A stretch of DNA of 64,000 nt from Sulfitobacter sp. M05. GTDB taxonomy: Bacteria > Pseudomonadota > Alphaproteobacteria > Rhodobacterales > Rhodobacteraceae. Location: positions 992,001 through 1,056,000 of the forward strand of contig NZ_JABEDH010000002.1 in assembly GCF_029285175.1 (NCBI RefSeq), read 5' to 3'. Position numbers and translations under genes: made by a program. How positions within the stretch are numbered: the stretch's first letter is position 1; every line of letters starts with the position of its first letter. Under the pieces are notes generated by a model. It saw only the letters and a program-made list of their open reading frames with translations. It was not told the DNA's origin and ran no database searches. Shown piece after piece: positions 35,942-45,815 of the stretch.

Positions 35942-37777
35942 ATGTACCAGACAAACCCCAACATAAGCGACACACAGCCGGTCATCCGTCAATTGGACGA
36001 TTCCGCGATCAACCGGATTGCGGCAGGCGAAGTTGTCGAACGCCCCGCCTCGGCGGTGAAAGAGCTGGTGGAAAACGCGGTTGATGCCGGTGCCAAGCGG
36101 ATTACCGTTGAATATGCGGATGGCGGCAAGACCCTGATCCGGGTGACCGATGACGGCTGCGGCATTGCGCCGGATGATCTGCCGCTGGCCCTGTCGCGTC
36201 ACGCGACCTCGAAAATTGACGGGTCTGACCTGCTGAACATTCATACCTTCGGATTTCGCGGCGAGGCCTTGCCGTCACTTGGCGCTGTTGGCCGCTTGAC
36301 CATCACCAGCCGCGCGGCGGGCCATGAGGGCGCGGAGATCACGGTGAACGGCGGACAGACCGGTGCGGTCAAACCCGCGGCACTGAATGGCGGTACTGTC
36401 GTGAGCCTGCGCGATCTGTTTTATGCCACACCAGCGCGCTTGAAATTCTTGCGCACCGACCGGGCAGAGGCGCAGGCGATTGGCGATGTGATCAAACGGC
36501 TGGCCATGGCGGACCCGTTTGTCAGCTTTACCCTGCGCGATGTCTCGGGTGGTGGCGAGGGGCGCAATGTGTTTCGTGTCGGGGCCGAGCAGGGTGATTT
36601 GTTTGACGCTCTGCATGGCCGGTTGGCGCAGGTGCTGGGGCGCGAATTTGCCGAGAATGCTTTGCCGATTGATGCGGAACGTGAGGGGCTGCACCTGACG
36701 GGTTTTGCGGCACTGCCGACCTATTCACGTGGATCAGCCGTTGCGCAATATCTGTTCGTCAACGGGCGGCCTGTGCGCGACAAGTTGTTGGTCGGGGCGC
36801 TGCGCGGGGCCTATTTCGATTTCCTGTCGCGTGACCGTCATCCGGCGGCGGCGCTGTTTATCGATTGTGATCCGACGCTGGTGGATGTGAACGTGCATCC
36901 GGCTAAATCCGAGGTGCGGTTTCGCGATCCGGGTCTGGCACGCGGACTGATTGTATCGGCGCTGCGCCATGCTTTGGCCAATGCGGGGCATCGGGCCTCA
37001 ACCACGGTGGCGGGGGCGACCTTGGGCGCGATGACACCGGAACCGACACAGGCGCGGGTCTATCAGATGGACCGCCCATCACCGGGCGCACGCACTGCCG
37101 CCTACGCGGCACAGGCACCGGGGTTTGCGGAAACCGCAGGTGTCTGGGGGCGGGTGGAAACGCCGGCAGAAGAGGTTGTGCAAACGGCGGACGAAGATTT
37201 CCCACTGGGCACGGCGCGCGGGCAGGTGCATGAAAACTATATCATCGCGCAAACCGCCAATGGCATGGTGATCGTCGATCAACACGCCGCGCATGAACGT
37301 CTGGTCTATGAAAAACTGAAACGCCAGATGGCAGAGAACGGCGTGGCCGCACAGGCGCTCTTGATTCCCGAAATTGTGGAACTCTCTGCGGGTGATTGTG
37401 AACGCCTGTTGGATATGTCGGTTGAAATGTACCGTTTTGGTCTGGGCATCGAAGCCTTTGGCGGCAGCGCCATTGCCGTGCGTGAAACGCCAGCGATCTT
37501 GGGCGAGGTAAACGCGCGCGCCTTGCTGCTGGATATTCTGGACGAACTGGCGGATCAGAACGACAGCAACCTGTTGCAGGCCAAGATCGAAGCGATCCTA
37601 AGCCGGATTGCCTGTCACGGTTCGATCCGGTCGGGCCGGCGGATGCGGGGCGAAGAGATGAACGCGCTGTTGCGCGAGATGGAAGCAACACCGCATTCGG
37701 GGCAGTGCAACCATGGCCGCCCCACGTATGTAGAACTCAAACTGGCCGATATTGAGCGGCTTTTCGGGCGGACATGA
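35942..37777 (+). CDS. mutL: DNA mismatch repair protein MutL (endonuclease type)
   Basis: A 611-residue MutL. The N-terminal GHKL ATPase has [31 protein letters not shown] and [14 protein letters not shown]. The C-terminal domain keeps endonuclease motifs: [14 protein letters not shown] (DQHAxxExxxxE form), [12 protein letters not shown] and CNHGRPT, which E. coli MutL lacks, so nicking by MutL itself is expected, as in species without MutH. The ATG at 35942 begins 14 residues before the conserved [16 protein letters not shown]; the frame is open upstream over the puuD end without similarity. It overlaps rmuC by ATGA. Confidence 0.96.
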   Translation: MYQTNPNISDTQPVIRQLDDSAINRIAAGEVVERPASAVKELVENAVDAGAKRITVEYADGGKTLIRVTDDGCGIAPDDLPLALSRHATSKIDGSDLLNIHTFGFRGEALPSLGAVGRLTITSRAAGHEGAEITVNGGQTGAVKPAALNGGTVVSLRDLFYATPARLKFLRTDRAEAQAIGDVIKRLAMADPFVSFTLRDVSGGGEGRNVFRVGAEQGDLFDALHGRLAQVLGREFAENALPIDAEREGLHLTGFAALPTYSRGSAVAQYLFVNGRPVRDKLLVGALRGAYFDFLSRDRHPAAALFIDCDPTLVDVNVHPAKSEVRFRDPGLARGLIVSALRHALANAGHRASTTVAGATLGAMTPEPTQARVYQMDRPSPGARTAAYAAQAPGFAETAGVWGRVETPAEEVVQTADEDFPLGTARGQVHENYIIAQTANGMVIVDQHAAHERLVYEKLKRQMAENGVAAQALLIPEIVELSAGDCERLLDMSVEMYRFGLGIEAFGGSAIAVRETPAILGEVNARALLLDILDELADQNDSNLLQAKIEAILSRIACHGSIRSGRRMRGEEMNALLREMEATPHSGQCNHGRPTYVELKLADIERLFGRT

Positions 37778-39015
37778 TCGAGATTAACGGACAGATTTAC
37801 CAATGGGGTGATCCCCTTGTCATTGCGGCCCTTATTGCGGGCGCGTTGGTGCTGTTGATCCTTGTCCTGTTGATTGTCGCGGTGCGAGCGGCGGGCCGAT
37901 CGGCGCGGATGGCTGCACCGTTGGGGCAGCAAATTCAGGGGCTTGGCGGGTATGTACAGCAACTAGGGGCGGCGCAGGAGCGGCTTCAGGGGGGATTGCA
38001 GACCGTGTCGGATACGCAGGCAAATGCACAGGCCCAACTGATCCAGAGCATGGAGGCGCGGTTGGCTCATGTGCAACAGAACATGCAGGACCGGCTGGCG
38101 GATAATGCCGCGAAATCGGCGCGGGCACTGGCCGAGATGCAGGAGCGGGTGAACGCGACCCTGCACGGTAATTCGAAACAGACAACCACCAGCCTGACCC
38201 AATTGCAGGAACGGCTGGCCTCGATCGACAAGGCGCAAGACAATATCACCAAGCTGTCCGGTGATGTGCTGTCCTTGCAGGACATCCTGAGCAACAAGCA
38301 GACGCGCGGCAGTTTCGGGGAAATCCAGCTGCATGATATCGTGTCCAAGGCGCTGCCTTCGGATGCCTATTCGATGCAATCAACGCTTTCCAATGGCAAG
38401 CGGCCCGACTGTCTGATCCATTTGCCCAATCCACCGGGGCCGATTGTGATCGACAGTAAATTCCCGCTGGAGGCTTACGAGGCCCTGCGGCGTTCGACCA
38501 CGGATCACGAGGTGAAAGAAGCCGCGCGGGCGATGCGGGTGGCGGTGAAAGCCCATATTGATGCGATTGCGACCAAATACATCATCGAAGGGGAAACCGC
38601 GGACGGGGCGTTGATGTTTCTGCCCTCCGAGGCGGTCTATGCCGAGTTGCACGCGAACTTTGGTGAATTGACGCGTTACGGTTTTGAAAAACGTGTCTGG
38701 ATCGTGTCGCCGACAACCTGCATGGCAACGTTGAACACCATGCGGGCGATCCTGAAAGATGCAAGGATGCGTGAGCAAGCTGGCGCGATCCGCAAGGAAC
38801 TGGGGTTGTTGAACAGCGATGTGGAGCGTTTGGTCACACGGGTTGGCAATCTGGACCGGCATTTCGGGCAGGCGCGCAAAGATGTTGATGAAATCCTGAT
38901 CAGTTCGGAGAAAGCGGCGAAACGCTCGGGGCGGCTGCATAACTTTGATTTCGAAGAGTTGAACGAGGAGAAACCTGCAAGCAGCGTTGTGCCTTTGATC
39001 AAACCCGATAGCTAG
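37774..39015 (+). CDS. rmuC: DNA recombination protein RmuC
   Basis: A 413-residue RmuC. A membrane segment near the start ([20 protein letters not shown]) is followed by a long coiled-coil (about residues 60-170, [20 protein letters not shown]) and then the PD-(D/E)xK nuclease-like domain with [35 protein letters not shown] and [15 protein letters not shown]. RmuC limits recombination at inverted repeats in E. coli. It is translationally coupled to mutL (ATGA), a plausible DNA-repair operon. Its stop codon lies within the palindromic element at 39013. Confidence 0.94.
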   Translation: MIEINGQIYQWGDPLVIAALIAGALVLLILVLLIVAVRAAGRSARMAAPLGQQIQGLGGYVQQLGAAQERLQGGLQTVSDTQANAQAQLIQSMEARLAHVQQNMQDRLADNAAKSARALAEMQERVNATLHGNSKQTTTSLTQLQERLASIDKAQDNITKLSGDVLSLQDILSNKQTRGSFGEIQLHDIVSKALPSDAYSMQSTLSNGKRPDCLIHLPNPPGPIVIDSKFPLEAYEALRRSTTDHEVKEAARAMRVAVKAHIDAIATKYIIEGETADGALMFLPSEAVYAELHANFGELTRYGFEKRVWIVSPTTCMATLNTMRAILKDARMREQAGAIRKELGLLNSDVERLVTRVGNLDRHFGQARKDVDEILISSEKAAKRSGRLHNFDFEELNEEKPASSVVPLIKPDS

Positions 39016-39066
39016 GGTCAGGATCCATTCCCGCTGACGACACCGGAATAATGGGTCCTGACCCTA
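39013..39066. repeat. long imperfect palindrome covering the rmuC stop codon
   Basis: TAGGGTCAGGATCCATT (39013-39029) and AATGGGTCCTGACCCTA (39050-39066) are reverse complements except for one T:G pair. Inner ATTCC/GGAAT can pair further. No T-run follows. It may act as a terminator for mutL-rmuC or be a member of a dispersed palindromic repeat family. Confidence 0.7.
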
Positions 39067-39192
39067 ACGGCACCGACCAGCGGCGGGCCAAATTTTCTTT
39101 GCAACTTTTTTCCTTCTGGCAACGTGGTTTCTGCGCACTAGATGCACTGCAACGACAAACCAAAAACATGCCAAGACAGGATTCCTTACGAT

Positions 39193-40509
39193 ATGCCATT
39201 TGAAGAAAAGCAGGGCGGTATTCCCCCTGCGCACCCCCGTCGTTCGATCGCCGTGATCGGGGCCGGCATTTCCGGCATGGGGGCGGCGCACCGTCTGGCG
39301 GACACCCACACTGTTACGCTGCTGGAAAGCGGCGCGCAGCTGGGTGGACATGCGCGCACTGTGCTGGCGGGTAAGAACGGGGATCAGCCGGTGGATACCG
39401 GATTTATCGTGTTTAACTATGCGAATTACCCGTATTTGGCGGCCCTGTTCAAAGAGTTGGACGTGCCGGTCATCAAGTCCAACATGAGTTTTGGCGCGTC
39501 AATTGATGGCGGGAGGCTGGAATATGCCTTGCATTCTGTCGATGCGATTTTTGCGCAACGGCGCAATGCGCTGAACCCTGCGTTCCTGCGGATGGTGCGC
39601 GACATTGTGAAGTTCAATAAACACGCGGTACAGGTTGCGCAGGATAAATCACTGACCATTGCGGAATTCATCAATGTGCTGGGGCTGGGACAGTATTTCC
39701 GCGATTATTATCTGGCTCCTTTGTCGGGTGCGATCTGGTCGACGCCGACGGAAAAGATCATGGATTTTCCGGCCCATGCCATGGTGAGTTTTCTCGATAA
39801 CCACGCGTTGCTGGACTATTCCGGCCAGCATCAGTGGTACACGGTGCAGGGCGGTTCGACGCAATATGTGCAGCGGCTTGCGACGGCGATGGCCGCAAAA
39901 GGTGTTGAAATCCGGCTGAACGCAGCGGTGCAGGGGGTGCGCCGGACCGCGCAGGGCGTCGAGGTAAAGACTCGTGGTGCAGAATGGGAGACCTTTGACG
40001 AGGTGGTTTTTGCCACTCATTCCGATGACAGCCTTGCCATGTTGACGGACGCCGATACGGCCGAGCAAAAGGCGCTTGGCGCGGTCAAGTATCAGCCAAA
40101 TGATGTGGTGCTGCACGCCGATGCCAGCATTATGCCAAAGCGGCGCAAGACATGGGCGTCTTGGGTCTATACCGAGGATAAGAATGCGCAGTCGGATCGT
40201 ATTGACCTGACCTATTGGATGAATTCCCTGCAACCGATCCCCGAGGACGATCCGCATTTTGTGACGCTGAACACCAAACGCACGATCCGCGAAGAGTTGA
40301 TTTATGATCAGGTCACCCTGCGCCATCCGGTCTATGATCTGGCGGCCTTGGCAGCGCAAAAGGAGGTGGCGGCGTTGAACGGCACCCGCGGCACCTGGTT
40401 CTGCGGCGCATGGCTGGGCCATGGATTTCACGAGGATGGGCTGGCCTCGGCGATGCGGGTGGTTGAAGCTATCGAAAGGCGGGCCGCCAGACCGATTGCC
40501 GCCGAATGA
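39193..40509 (+). CDS. FAD-dependent amine-oxidase-like oxidoreductase
   Basis: A 438-residue flavoprotein with the ADP-binding Rossmann start SIAVIGAGISGMGAAHRLAD and the following GG-type motif ESGAQLGGHARTV. DTGFIVFNYANYPYLAALF and GAIWSTPTEKIMDFPAHAMV are typical of the family found beside DUF1365 and cyclopropane synthase genes. The ATG at 39193 begins close to the Rossmann fold; another at 39142 would add 17 residues. The next gene overlaps by ATGA. In Rhodobacter sphaeroides a similar flavoprotein belongs to the sigma-E singlet-oxygen operon needed for furan fatty acids; a role as a membrane-lipid desaturase or oxidase is inference. Confidence 0.85.
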   Translation: MPFEEKQGGIPPAHPRRSIAVIGAGISGMGAAHRLADTHTVTLLESGAQLGGHARTVLAGKNGDQPVDTGFIVFNYANYPYLAALFKELDVPVIKSNMSFGASIDGGRLEYALHSVDAIFAQRRNALNPAFLRMVRDIVKFNKHAVQVAQDKSLTIAEFINVLGLGQYFRDYYLAPLSGAIWSTPTEKIMDFPAHAMVSFLDNHALLDYSGQHQWYTVQGGSTQYVQRLATAMAAKGVEIRLNAAVQGVRRTAQGVEVKTRGAEWETFDEVVFATHSDDSLAMLTDADTAEQKALGAVKYQPNDVVLHADASIMPKRRKTWASWVYTEDKNAQSDRIDLTYWMNSLQPIPEDDPHFVTLNTKRTIREELIYDQVTLRHPVYDLAALAAQKEVAALNGTRGTWFCGAWLGHGFHEDGLASAMRVVEAIERRAARPIAAE

Positions 40510-41264
40510 CCAAGACAGTCGATCATATCGCAGGGCAGACGTTTCACGGGCGCAAAGGGGCCGTGAAGAACGCTTTTCGGTATTCGATCGACTATGTGCT
40601 GTGTGATGCAGAGGCCGAGGTGAAGACGCCCGCGCTGTTTGGGCGCAACAAGGCCGGCGTGGCGTCGTTGCAAGATGCGGATCACGGCGGTGCGGCCAAG
40701 CAAGGCATAGGGGCGAAATGGGTCCGGCAGGTGTTGCAGGAGCATCAGATCACTGGTGTTGCGCAGATCGAGATATTAGCCCAACCGCGCATTCTGGGGC
40801 ATGTGTTCAACCCGGTCAGTTTCTGGCTGTGCCGCAACAGCGACGGTGGGTTGATCATTGTGATTGCCGAGGTATCAAACACCTATGGTGACCGGCATTG
40901 TTACCTATGCGCCCATCCGGACAAGCGGGTGATCGACGCTACCGACCGGATCAGCGCCACCAAGATTTTCCATGTTTCGCCTTTTCAGCCGGTTGAGGGC
41001 AGTTATACGTTTCGTTTTGACATCACCGACGAAAAATTGGGTATCTGGATTGATTACACGGCAGGCGATGGCGGGTTGATCGCCACCCTGACAGGCAAGC
41101 GCCAGCGGCTTAGCAACCTTGGTATTCTTCGGGCGATGCTGCGCCGACCCTTTGGGTCCCGCCGCGTGCTGGCGTTGATCCATTGGCAAGCGGCAAAACT
41201 GTGGTGGAAGGGTGCGGGGTTTCGCAACCGGCCTGAGCCGCCGTCCTCGGGCGTGAGCCGGTGA
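40506..41264 (+). CDS. DUF1365 domain-containing protein
   Basis: A 252-residue DUF1365 protein. Conserved pieces are AVKNAFRYSIDYVLCD at the start, ILAQPRILGHVFNPVSFWLC, EVSNTYGDRHCYLC and KIFHVSPFQPVEGSYTFRF. No membrane segment or signal is obvious. The family has no settled biochemical role but is consistently linked with the FAD oxidoreductase upstream and with lipid-modifying enzymes. ATGA overlap with that gene and TGATG overlap with the MFS gene downstream show one operon. Confidence 0.88.
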   Translation: MTKTVDHIAGQTFHGRKGAVKNAFRYSIDYVLCDAEAEVKTPALFGRNKAGVASLQDADHGGAAKQGIGAKWVRQVLQEHQITGVAQIEILAQPRILGHVFNPVSFWLCRNSDGGLIIVIAEVSNTYGDRHCYLCAHPDKRVIDATDRISATKIFHVSPFQPVEGSYTFRFDITDEKLGIWIDYTAGDGGLIATLTGKRQRLSNLGILRAMLRRPFGSRRVLALIHWQAAKLWWKGAGFRNRPEPPSSGVSR

Positions 41265-42508
41265 TGCCAGCCGCGCCGCGCAACCTGTCTGCTTATGCAT
41301 TGTTCGCGGCACTTCTGTCGGCGGCGGGGCTGCCGATCTATATCCATGCCCCCAAGTTTTATGTGGATGAATATGGTGTCTCTCTTGCGGCGCTTGGGGC
41401 GGTTCTGTTCGGATTGCGCCTGATCGACGTTGTGCAGGATCCGTTGTTGGGAAAGCTGTCGGAAAAGCTGCGCCACAAGCGCGGGGTGGCGGTTGCCATC
41501 GGGGCTGCCGTGATGGCCCTTGCGATGATCGGGCTGTTCGCTGTGGCCCCGCCAGTGCAGCCGATCCTGTGGTTTGGTGCCATGCTGACGCTGGTGTTTT
41601 CAGGCTTCAGCTTCCTGACCATCAGCTTTTATGCGCAGGGGGTGGCCAAGGCGGATCGCATGGGCCGCGTGGGTCATTTGACGCTGGCCCGTTGGCGTGA
41701 AACCGGCGCGCTTTTGGGGGTCTGTGTTGCGGCGGTTGCGCCTGTGGCGCTTGGCGCTGTGATGGGCGCGCCTTTTGCGGGTTTTGCGGTTGGGTTTTGC
41801 GGTTTGGCCCTAATGTCGGTGCTGGCGATGCGCGGCGAATGGCACAGCGGCGGCACGCCACCTGCCAGCGGTTTCGGGCCTGTTCTGGCAGACCCGATTG
41901 CCCGCAAACTCTTGGTGATTGCGCTGTTGAACGCGGCCCCTGTGGCGGTCAGTTCGACACTGTTCCTATTCTATGTGGAAATTGCGCTGGCGGCCCCGGG
42001 ATGGGAGGGCGCGCTTTTGCTGTTGTTTTTCCTGTCCGCTGCTGGCGCGGCCCCGGTCTGGGGCCGGTTGGCCGAACGATTTGATCCCAAACCCGTGCTA
42101 CTGTCTGCGATGGGATTGGGCATTGTCGCCTTTGGCGGTGCTATCCTGTTGGGGCCGGGGGATGTGCTGCTGTTTGCGTTGGTCTGTGTGGGCTCGGGGG
42201 CGGTGCTGGGGGCTGACCTGACCTTGCTGCCGGCGATGTTCGCGGCACGGCTGGCCAAAATATCGCCCTCCGCCGCAGAAGGTTTCGGGCTTTGGGCCTT
42301 TGTTTCAAAGTTTACATTGGCATTTGCTGCGGTGGCCCTACTTCCTGCCTTGGAGGGTGCGGGGTTGCAGACCGGCGCGCAGGATAACCCGCCCGAGGCG
42401 TTGCGCCTGTTGGTGCTGTTTTATGCCGCTGTGCCCTGTGTTCTGAAGCTGGCGGCGATTGCGGTGCTGGCAACCGTGCGCAGGGGTGACGGGGATGAAG
42501 GGCCGTGA
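41264..42508 (+). CDS. MFS/GPH-type transporter
   Basis: A 414-residue inner-membrane protein with about 12 hydrophobic segments. LRLIDVVQDPLLGKLSEKLR near residue 50 is the GPH-cation symporter loop motif, and VGHLTLARWRETGALLGVCV is a matching cytoplasmic helix. The ATG at 41264 shares its A with the DUF1365 stop. GPH members move sugars or lipids (MelB, MFSD2-type); in this neighbourhood a lipid-related cargo or flippase is possible but unproven. The gene ends 22 bp before the SDR gene. Confidence 0.83.
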   Translation: MPAAPRNLSAYALFAALLSAAGLPIYIHAPKFYVDEYGVSLAALGAVLFGLRLIDVVQDPLLGKLSEKLRHKRGVAVAIGAAVMALAMIGLFAVAPPVQPILWFGAMLTLVFSGFSFLTISFYAQGVAKADRMGRVGHLTLARWRETGALLGVCVAAVAPVALGAVMGAPFAGFAVGFCGLALMSVLAMRGEWHSGGTPPASGFGPVLADPIARKLLVIALLNAAPVAVSSTLFLFYVEIALAAPGWEGALLLLFFLSAAGAAPVWGRLAERFDPKPVLLSAMGLGIVAFGGAILLGPGDVLLFALVCVGSGAVLGADLTLLPAMFAARLAKISPSAAEGFGLWAFVSKFTLAFAAVALLPALEGAGLQTGAQDNPPEALRLLVLFYAAVPCVLKLAAIAVLATVRRGDGDEGP

Positions 42509-42530
42509 TGAACCGGCCAAAGGAGGAAAG

Positions 42531-43262
42531 ATGAAAGACTGGCAAGGAAAACGCTATTGGTTGGTTGGGGCCAGTGACGGTTTGGGGGCGGCATTGGCGC
42601 AAAAGCTAAGCCGCGCCGGTGCCGAAGTTATCCTGTCGGCACGTTCGGAGGACAAGCTGGCGGCACTGGCGGCATCCCTGCCGGGCAAGGCCAGTTATCA
42701 GGCGATAGACGTGGCGGACACCGAGAGCGTAAAAGCGGCCGCCGCGGCGGTGGGTGCGGTGGATGGCGTGGTGTTTTTGGCCGGTGTCTATTGGCCCTTC
42801 GGTGCCAAGGAATGGGACGCGGATCAGGCCACGGCCATGGCAGACGTCAACTTTACCGGCTTGGTGCGGGTGATGGGGCAGGTGGTGCCGGCGATGGTGG
42901 CGCGTGACGCGGGGCATATCGTGATCACCTCCAGCTTGACGGGTTTTCGCGGCTTGCCCGGTTCGATCGGCTATACCGCATCCAAGGCGGGCACCATGTC
43001 GCTGGCGGAATGCATGTACGCCGATCTGCGTAAAACCGGTGTGCAGGTGCAGGTGGTGAACCCCGGATTCATCAAAACACAACTGACGGCGAAGAACGAT
43101 TTCAAAATGCCCTTCCTAATGGAAGCCGAAGATGCGGCGCAGGAAATGTTCGAACATATGAACACGGAAAGCTTCAAGAAAAGCTTTCCGTGGCTGTTTT
43201 CATGGCTGTTCCGGGCCAGCCAGGTGTTGCCCGACTGGCTGTATTTCCGGATCTTCAGTTAA
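42531..43262 (+). CDS. short-chain dehydrogenase/reductase
   Basis: A 243-residue classical SDR. The cofactor motif is YWLVGASDGLGAALAQKLSR, a VGAS variant of TGxxxGxG; the catalytic serine is in HIVITSSLTGFRG and the YxxxK in IGYTASKAGTMSLAE. The ATG at 42531 has AGGAGG 7 bases upstream. It closes the FAD-DUF1365-MFS-SDR unit. The last 8 bp overlap the convergent saccharopine dehydrogenase-like gene. The substrate is unknown. Confidence 0.9.
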   Translation: MKDWQGKRYWLVGASDGLGAALAQKLSRAGAEVILSARSEDKLAALAASLPGKASYQAIDVADTESVKAAAAAVGAVDGVVFLAGVYWPFGAKEWDADQATAMADVNFTGLVRVMGQVVPAMVARDAGHIVITSSLTGFRGLPGSIGYTASKAGTMSLAECMYADLRKTGVQVQVVNPGFIKTQLTAKNDFKMPFLMEAEDAAQEMFEHMNTESFKKSFPWLFSWLFRASQVLPDWLYFRIFS

Positions 43263-44310
43263 GGGCATCCATGTGGCTGGCAAAGGTTGCCCGCGCCCGT
43301 GACCAGACACCGTCTTGGTCGGTTTCCAGTTGCATCAGCGTTGGCAGGAGTTGACCGGCAAAGTCTTGCGAGCTTTCCAAGGGTAACATCGACGGCAGGT
43401 TGTCGATGGCCATGACATCCATCACCGGATCCGTGTGAACCCGGAGGGCAGGCGCGGCCCAAGTGGTGGCGCGGTCATAGACCGGCACAGGGTTGTAATC
43501 GCTGTCAGGGTCGCAAGCGATATCACCAATGACGCTAAGACTGCGCGGCGCGGTCAGCGCAGTTTTCGGCACAAACACGGGGGTTTGCGGGCCGGCCAGA
43601 ATGCAGTTCAGAAAGATGTCATGGGACAGGATTTCGGGGAAAGGGCCGCCGTGGGAGGTTTCCTTCATGTCCCAGCCAGTGACGGGTGCGCCCATCGCCT
43701 TGCACAGATCCGCAGCACCGGTGCCCACACGGCCCAAGGCCCCGATGATCAGCGCGGTTGGGGGGCTGCATGCGGCCTGCATGTCGCCGGCCAGATCGGT
43801 TTTCAGCGCCTCAGCATTGGCATAGGGGGTAACCGGTCCGCATTGCGCGTCGCGCTGCTGCGCCGCCCATGCCTTGAGCGAGACCGCGGCACCGGCAAAG
43901 CCAGCCCAATAGCCAAAGGCGGCAACGCGTCGGCCCGCCTCATTGGTGAGGTATTCCAGATCAAGCAGGGTGCCGCCACCGGCCTGAAACCGGCGCAGCA
44001 AGGTCTGGCCGGAAAGCTGCCCCTTGAAGGCATGGCCGAACATGATGTGTGTATGGGGCAGGGGGGTGCCGTCATCGGGCAGTTCCTTGAGGCCAAAGAT
44101 GATCGCATCCGACGGCGCGTCCGGCCATGAATGCATCGCCGCGATGGCGCATCCTGTGGCGACGTATTCTGCGGTTTCAATGGCACGGGTGCCGCAGGCC
44201 TCGACAGTAACGTCAAAGCCCTGTGCCATCAGGGCGGTAACCCCTTCGGGGGTGACCCCGACGCGTGTTTCGTTTTCGCGCTGTTCGGCGCGGACCCAGA
44301 TATGTGTCAT
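43255..44310 (-). CDS. saccharopine dehydrogenase-like protein (lysine-forming type)
   Basis: A 351-residue protein of the AlaDH/PNT-like saccharopine dehydrogenase group. The N-terminal domain starts THIWVRAEQRENETRVGVTP; the catalytic lysine/histidine region is FGLKELPDDGTPLPHTHIMF, and the Rossmann motif is TALIIGALGRVGTGAADLCK. The family reversibly converts saccharopine to lysine plus 2-oxoglutarate. The glutamate-forming partner is not nearby, so the pathway cannot be confirmed. ATGA overlap with the upstream GST gene makes a two-gene operon. Confidence 0.85.
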   Translation of the reverse strand: MTHIWVRAEQRENETRVGVTPEGVTALMAQGFDVTVEACGTRAIETAEYVATGCAIAAMHSWPDAPSDAIIFGLKELPDDGTPLPHTHIMFGHAFKGQLSGQTLLRRFQAGGGTLLDLEYLTNEAGRRVAAFGYWAGFAGAAVSLKAWAAQQRDAQCGPVTPYANAEALKTDLAGDMQAACSPPTALIIGALGRVGTGAADLCKAMGAPVTGWDMKETSHGGPFPEILSHDIFLNCILAGPQTPVFVPKTALTAPRSLSVIGDIACDPDSDYNPVPVYDRATTWAAPALRVHTDPVMDVMAIDNLPSMLPLESSQDFAGQLLPTLMQLETDQDGVWSRARATFASHMDALN

Positions 44311-44927
44311 AACATGCCCTTTTTACGGATGGTTTTAACGCTGTCACGGGCTTCCATGCGGGCCAGATAGGCCCCGATTTGCGGAAATTCGGCAAGGGGG
44401 ACTCCGTCACCGGCCAGCCAGCTACAGACAATAAAGAGATAGGGATCGGCAAGCGACAGGTGATCGCCACCGACAAAATCCCCGCGCAGGCAGTCGGATT
44501 GCACATATGCTGCACAGTCGGACATGGTTTGCGCCACTTTGGCGGTCATGTCTTCATGGCTGGACTGTTGGTCGGCCCAACGGCTGCCGCGCAGCTTGTG
44601 GGCATGGGCCACATGCATGGTTGAGGCGAGGTAATACATGACACTGCGCATATGGGCGGTATCTTCGGGGTCTTGCGGGACCAGCCCCGCTTCCGGTGCC
44701 AGTGCCGCGATATAGTCGAGCAAGGCTCCGGTTTCGGTCAGAACGCCGCCCTTGTCGGTGATCAGGGCCGGCACGCGGCCTTTTGGGTTTAGCGCAAGGT
44801 AGTCGGGGTGGGTTTGCCCGGCGGTGGCGAAATCCACTTTGATGGGATCATAGTTCAGCCCTGCCTCTTCTAATGCGATGGCAACAGCGACAGATATGGT
44901 GCCGGGGGCGAAGTAGAGTTTCATCAT
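44307..44927 (-). CDS. glutathione S-transferase
   Basis: A 206-residue cytosolic GST. The thioredoxin-like N-terminal domain (MMKLYFAPGTISVAVAIALE) has the ALNPKGRVPALI cis-proline loop and LTETGALLDYIA glutathione-binding motif. The helical C-terminal domain contains LSLADPYLFIVCSWLAGDG. The sequence is closest in style to the beta class, which uses a cysteine, though that position reads serine (TIS). AAAGG upstream of the first of two tandem ATGs supports 44927. It is translationally coupled to the saccharopine dehydrogenase-like gene. Confidence 0.93.
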   Translation of the reverse strand: MMKLYFAPGTISVAVAIALEEAGLNYDPIKVDFATAGQTHPDYLALNPKGRVPALITDKGGVLTETGALLDYIAALAPEAGLVPQDPEDTAHMRSVMYYLASTMHVAHAHKLRGSRWADQQSSHEDMTAKVAQTMSDCAAYVQSDCLRGDFVGGDHLSLADPYLFIVCSWLAGDGVPLAEFPQIGAYLARMEARDSVKTIRKKGML

Positions 44928-44960
44928 GGTCGGACCTTTCGCGGGTCGGCCAAGCGTCGG

Positions 44961-45614
44961 TCAGATATGAGTCTGTGCGACGCGGCGTTCAGGAGTTTCA
45001 AGATGCGGCACGGCGTTGAACAGAACAGGTGACCAGTGTCCGCCAATCGGAAACAGACGGTGCATCGAAGTATGCATGATCGCTAGGGCCAGACGGGCCA
45101 TGGCCGGTATATCCAGATGCATTGCCTGCGACATGGCCATCGAGATCAGCCCGCCGGACGTCACCACCAGCGCGGGGCCGCTGCCGGCGGCAATTTCTTG
45201 CAGGGCATCATTGACGCGGGTGTGGAATTGCTCCCAGGTTTCCGGTGTGTCCTCGATTTTGCCGTCTTTCCAATAGGTAAAGACAGTGGGGAGGTGCGTG
45301 GTGAATGCGCCTTGCTCTGTGGGGAATGCGATGTTGTGTTGTTCTTCCAGCAGTTTGGCCATGGTGAAATATTCAAGTTCATTCAGGCGCGGGTCGCGGA
45401 CAGCATCCAGTCCGGTCTGCATGCCGTCTGCTGTTTCGATATGGCGACGCAGGGTGCCGGTATAAAGCCGGGTGTGGTGGGTGGCGCTGTCCTGAAGATA
45501 GCCCCCCAGCCAGCCGGCTTGTTCATGGCCAAGATCGCTGAGCCGGTCATAGCTGAGTTCGTCTTTGGCACCGGAATTGGCCTGACCGTGGCGGATGAGG
45601 GTGATGTGGGACAT
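44961..45614 (-). CDS. histidine phosphatase family protein
   Basis: A 217-residue member of the phosphoglycerate-mutase-like histidine phosphatases. The catalytic motif is ITLIRHGQANSG at residues 4-15, the second arginine lies in TGTLRRHIETADG and the second histidine follows in the GGLISMAMSQAM-SMHRLF region. The start at 45614 follows AAAGGAG; the frame is open far upstream, antisense to the formate dehydrogenase gene, and that extension is not real. The substrate is unknown. It lies 33 bp upstream of the GST gene and may be cotranscribed. Confidence 0.9.
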   Translation of the reverse strand: MSHITLIRHGQANSGAKDELSYDRLSDLGHEQAGWLGGYLQDSATHHTRLYTGTLRRHIETADGMQTGLDAVRDPRLNELEYFTMAKLLEEQHNIAFPTEQGAFTTHLPTVFTYWKDGKIEDTPETWEQFHTRVNDALQEIAAGSGPALVVTSGGLISMAMSQAMHLDIPAMARLALAIMHTSMHRLFPIGGHWSPVLFNAVPHLETPERRVAQTHI

Positions 45615-45815
45615 GAGGCGGCTCCTTTGGGTGCTTTGATAGGCGAGCGCGGCGCGGGTTGAAAGTGCCGCTGAGTTTAATTGGCAAGATGAAGGGCAGG
45701 TCGCGCCTATCGGAAACCCTGCTTGGCGTAAAACTGGAGCAGGGTGTCGGGAATGGGACTCCTTGCCGGCTCTTTGAAACGCTATAAAACCTGAACGATA
45801 AGCAGGAGAAGCTTC

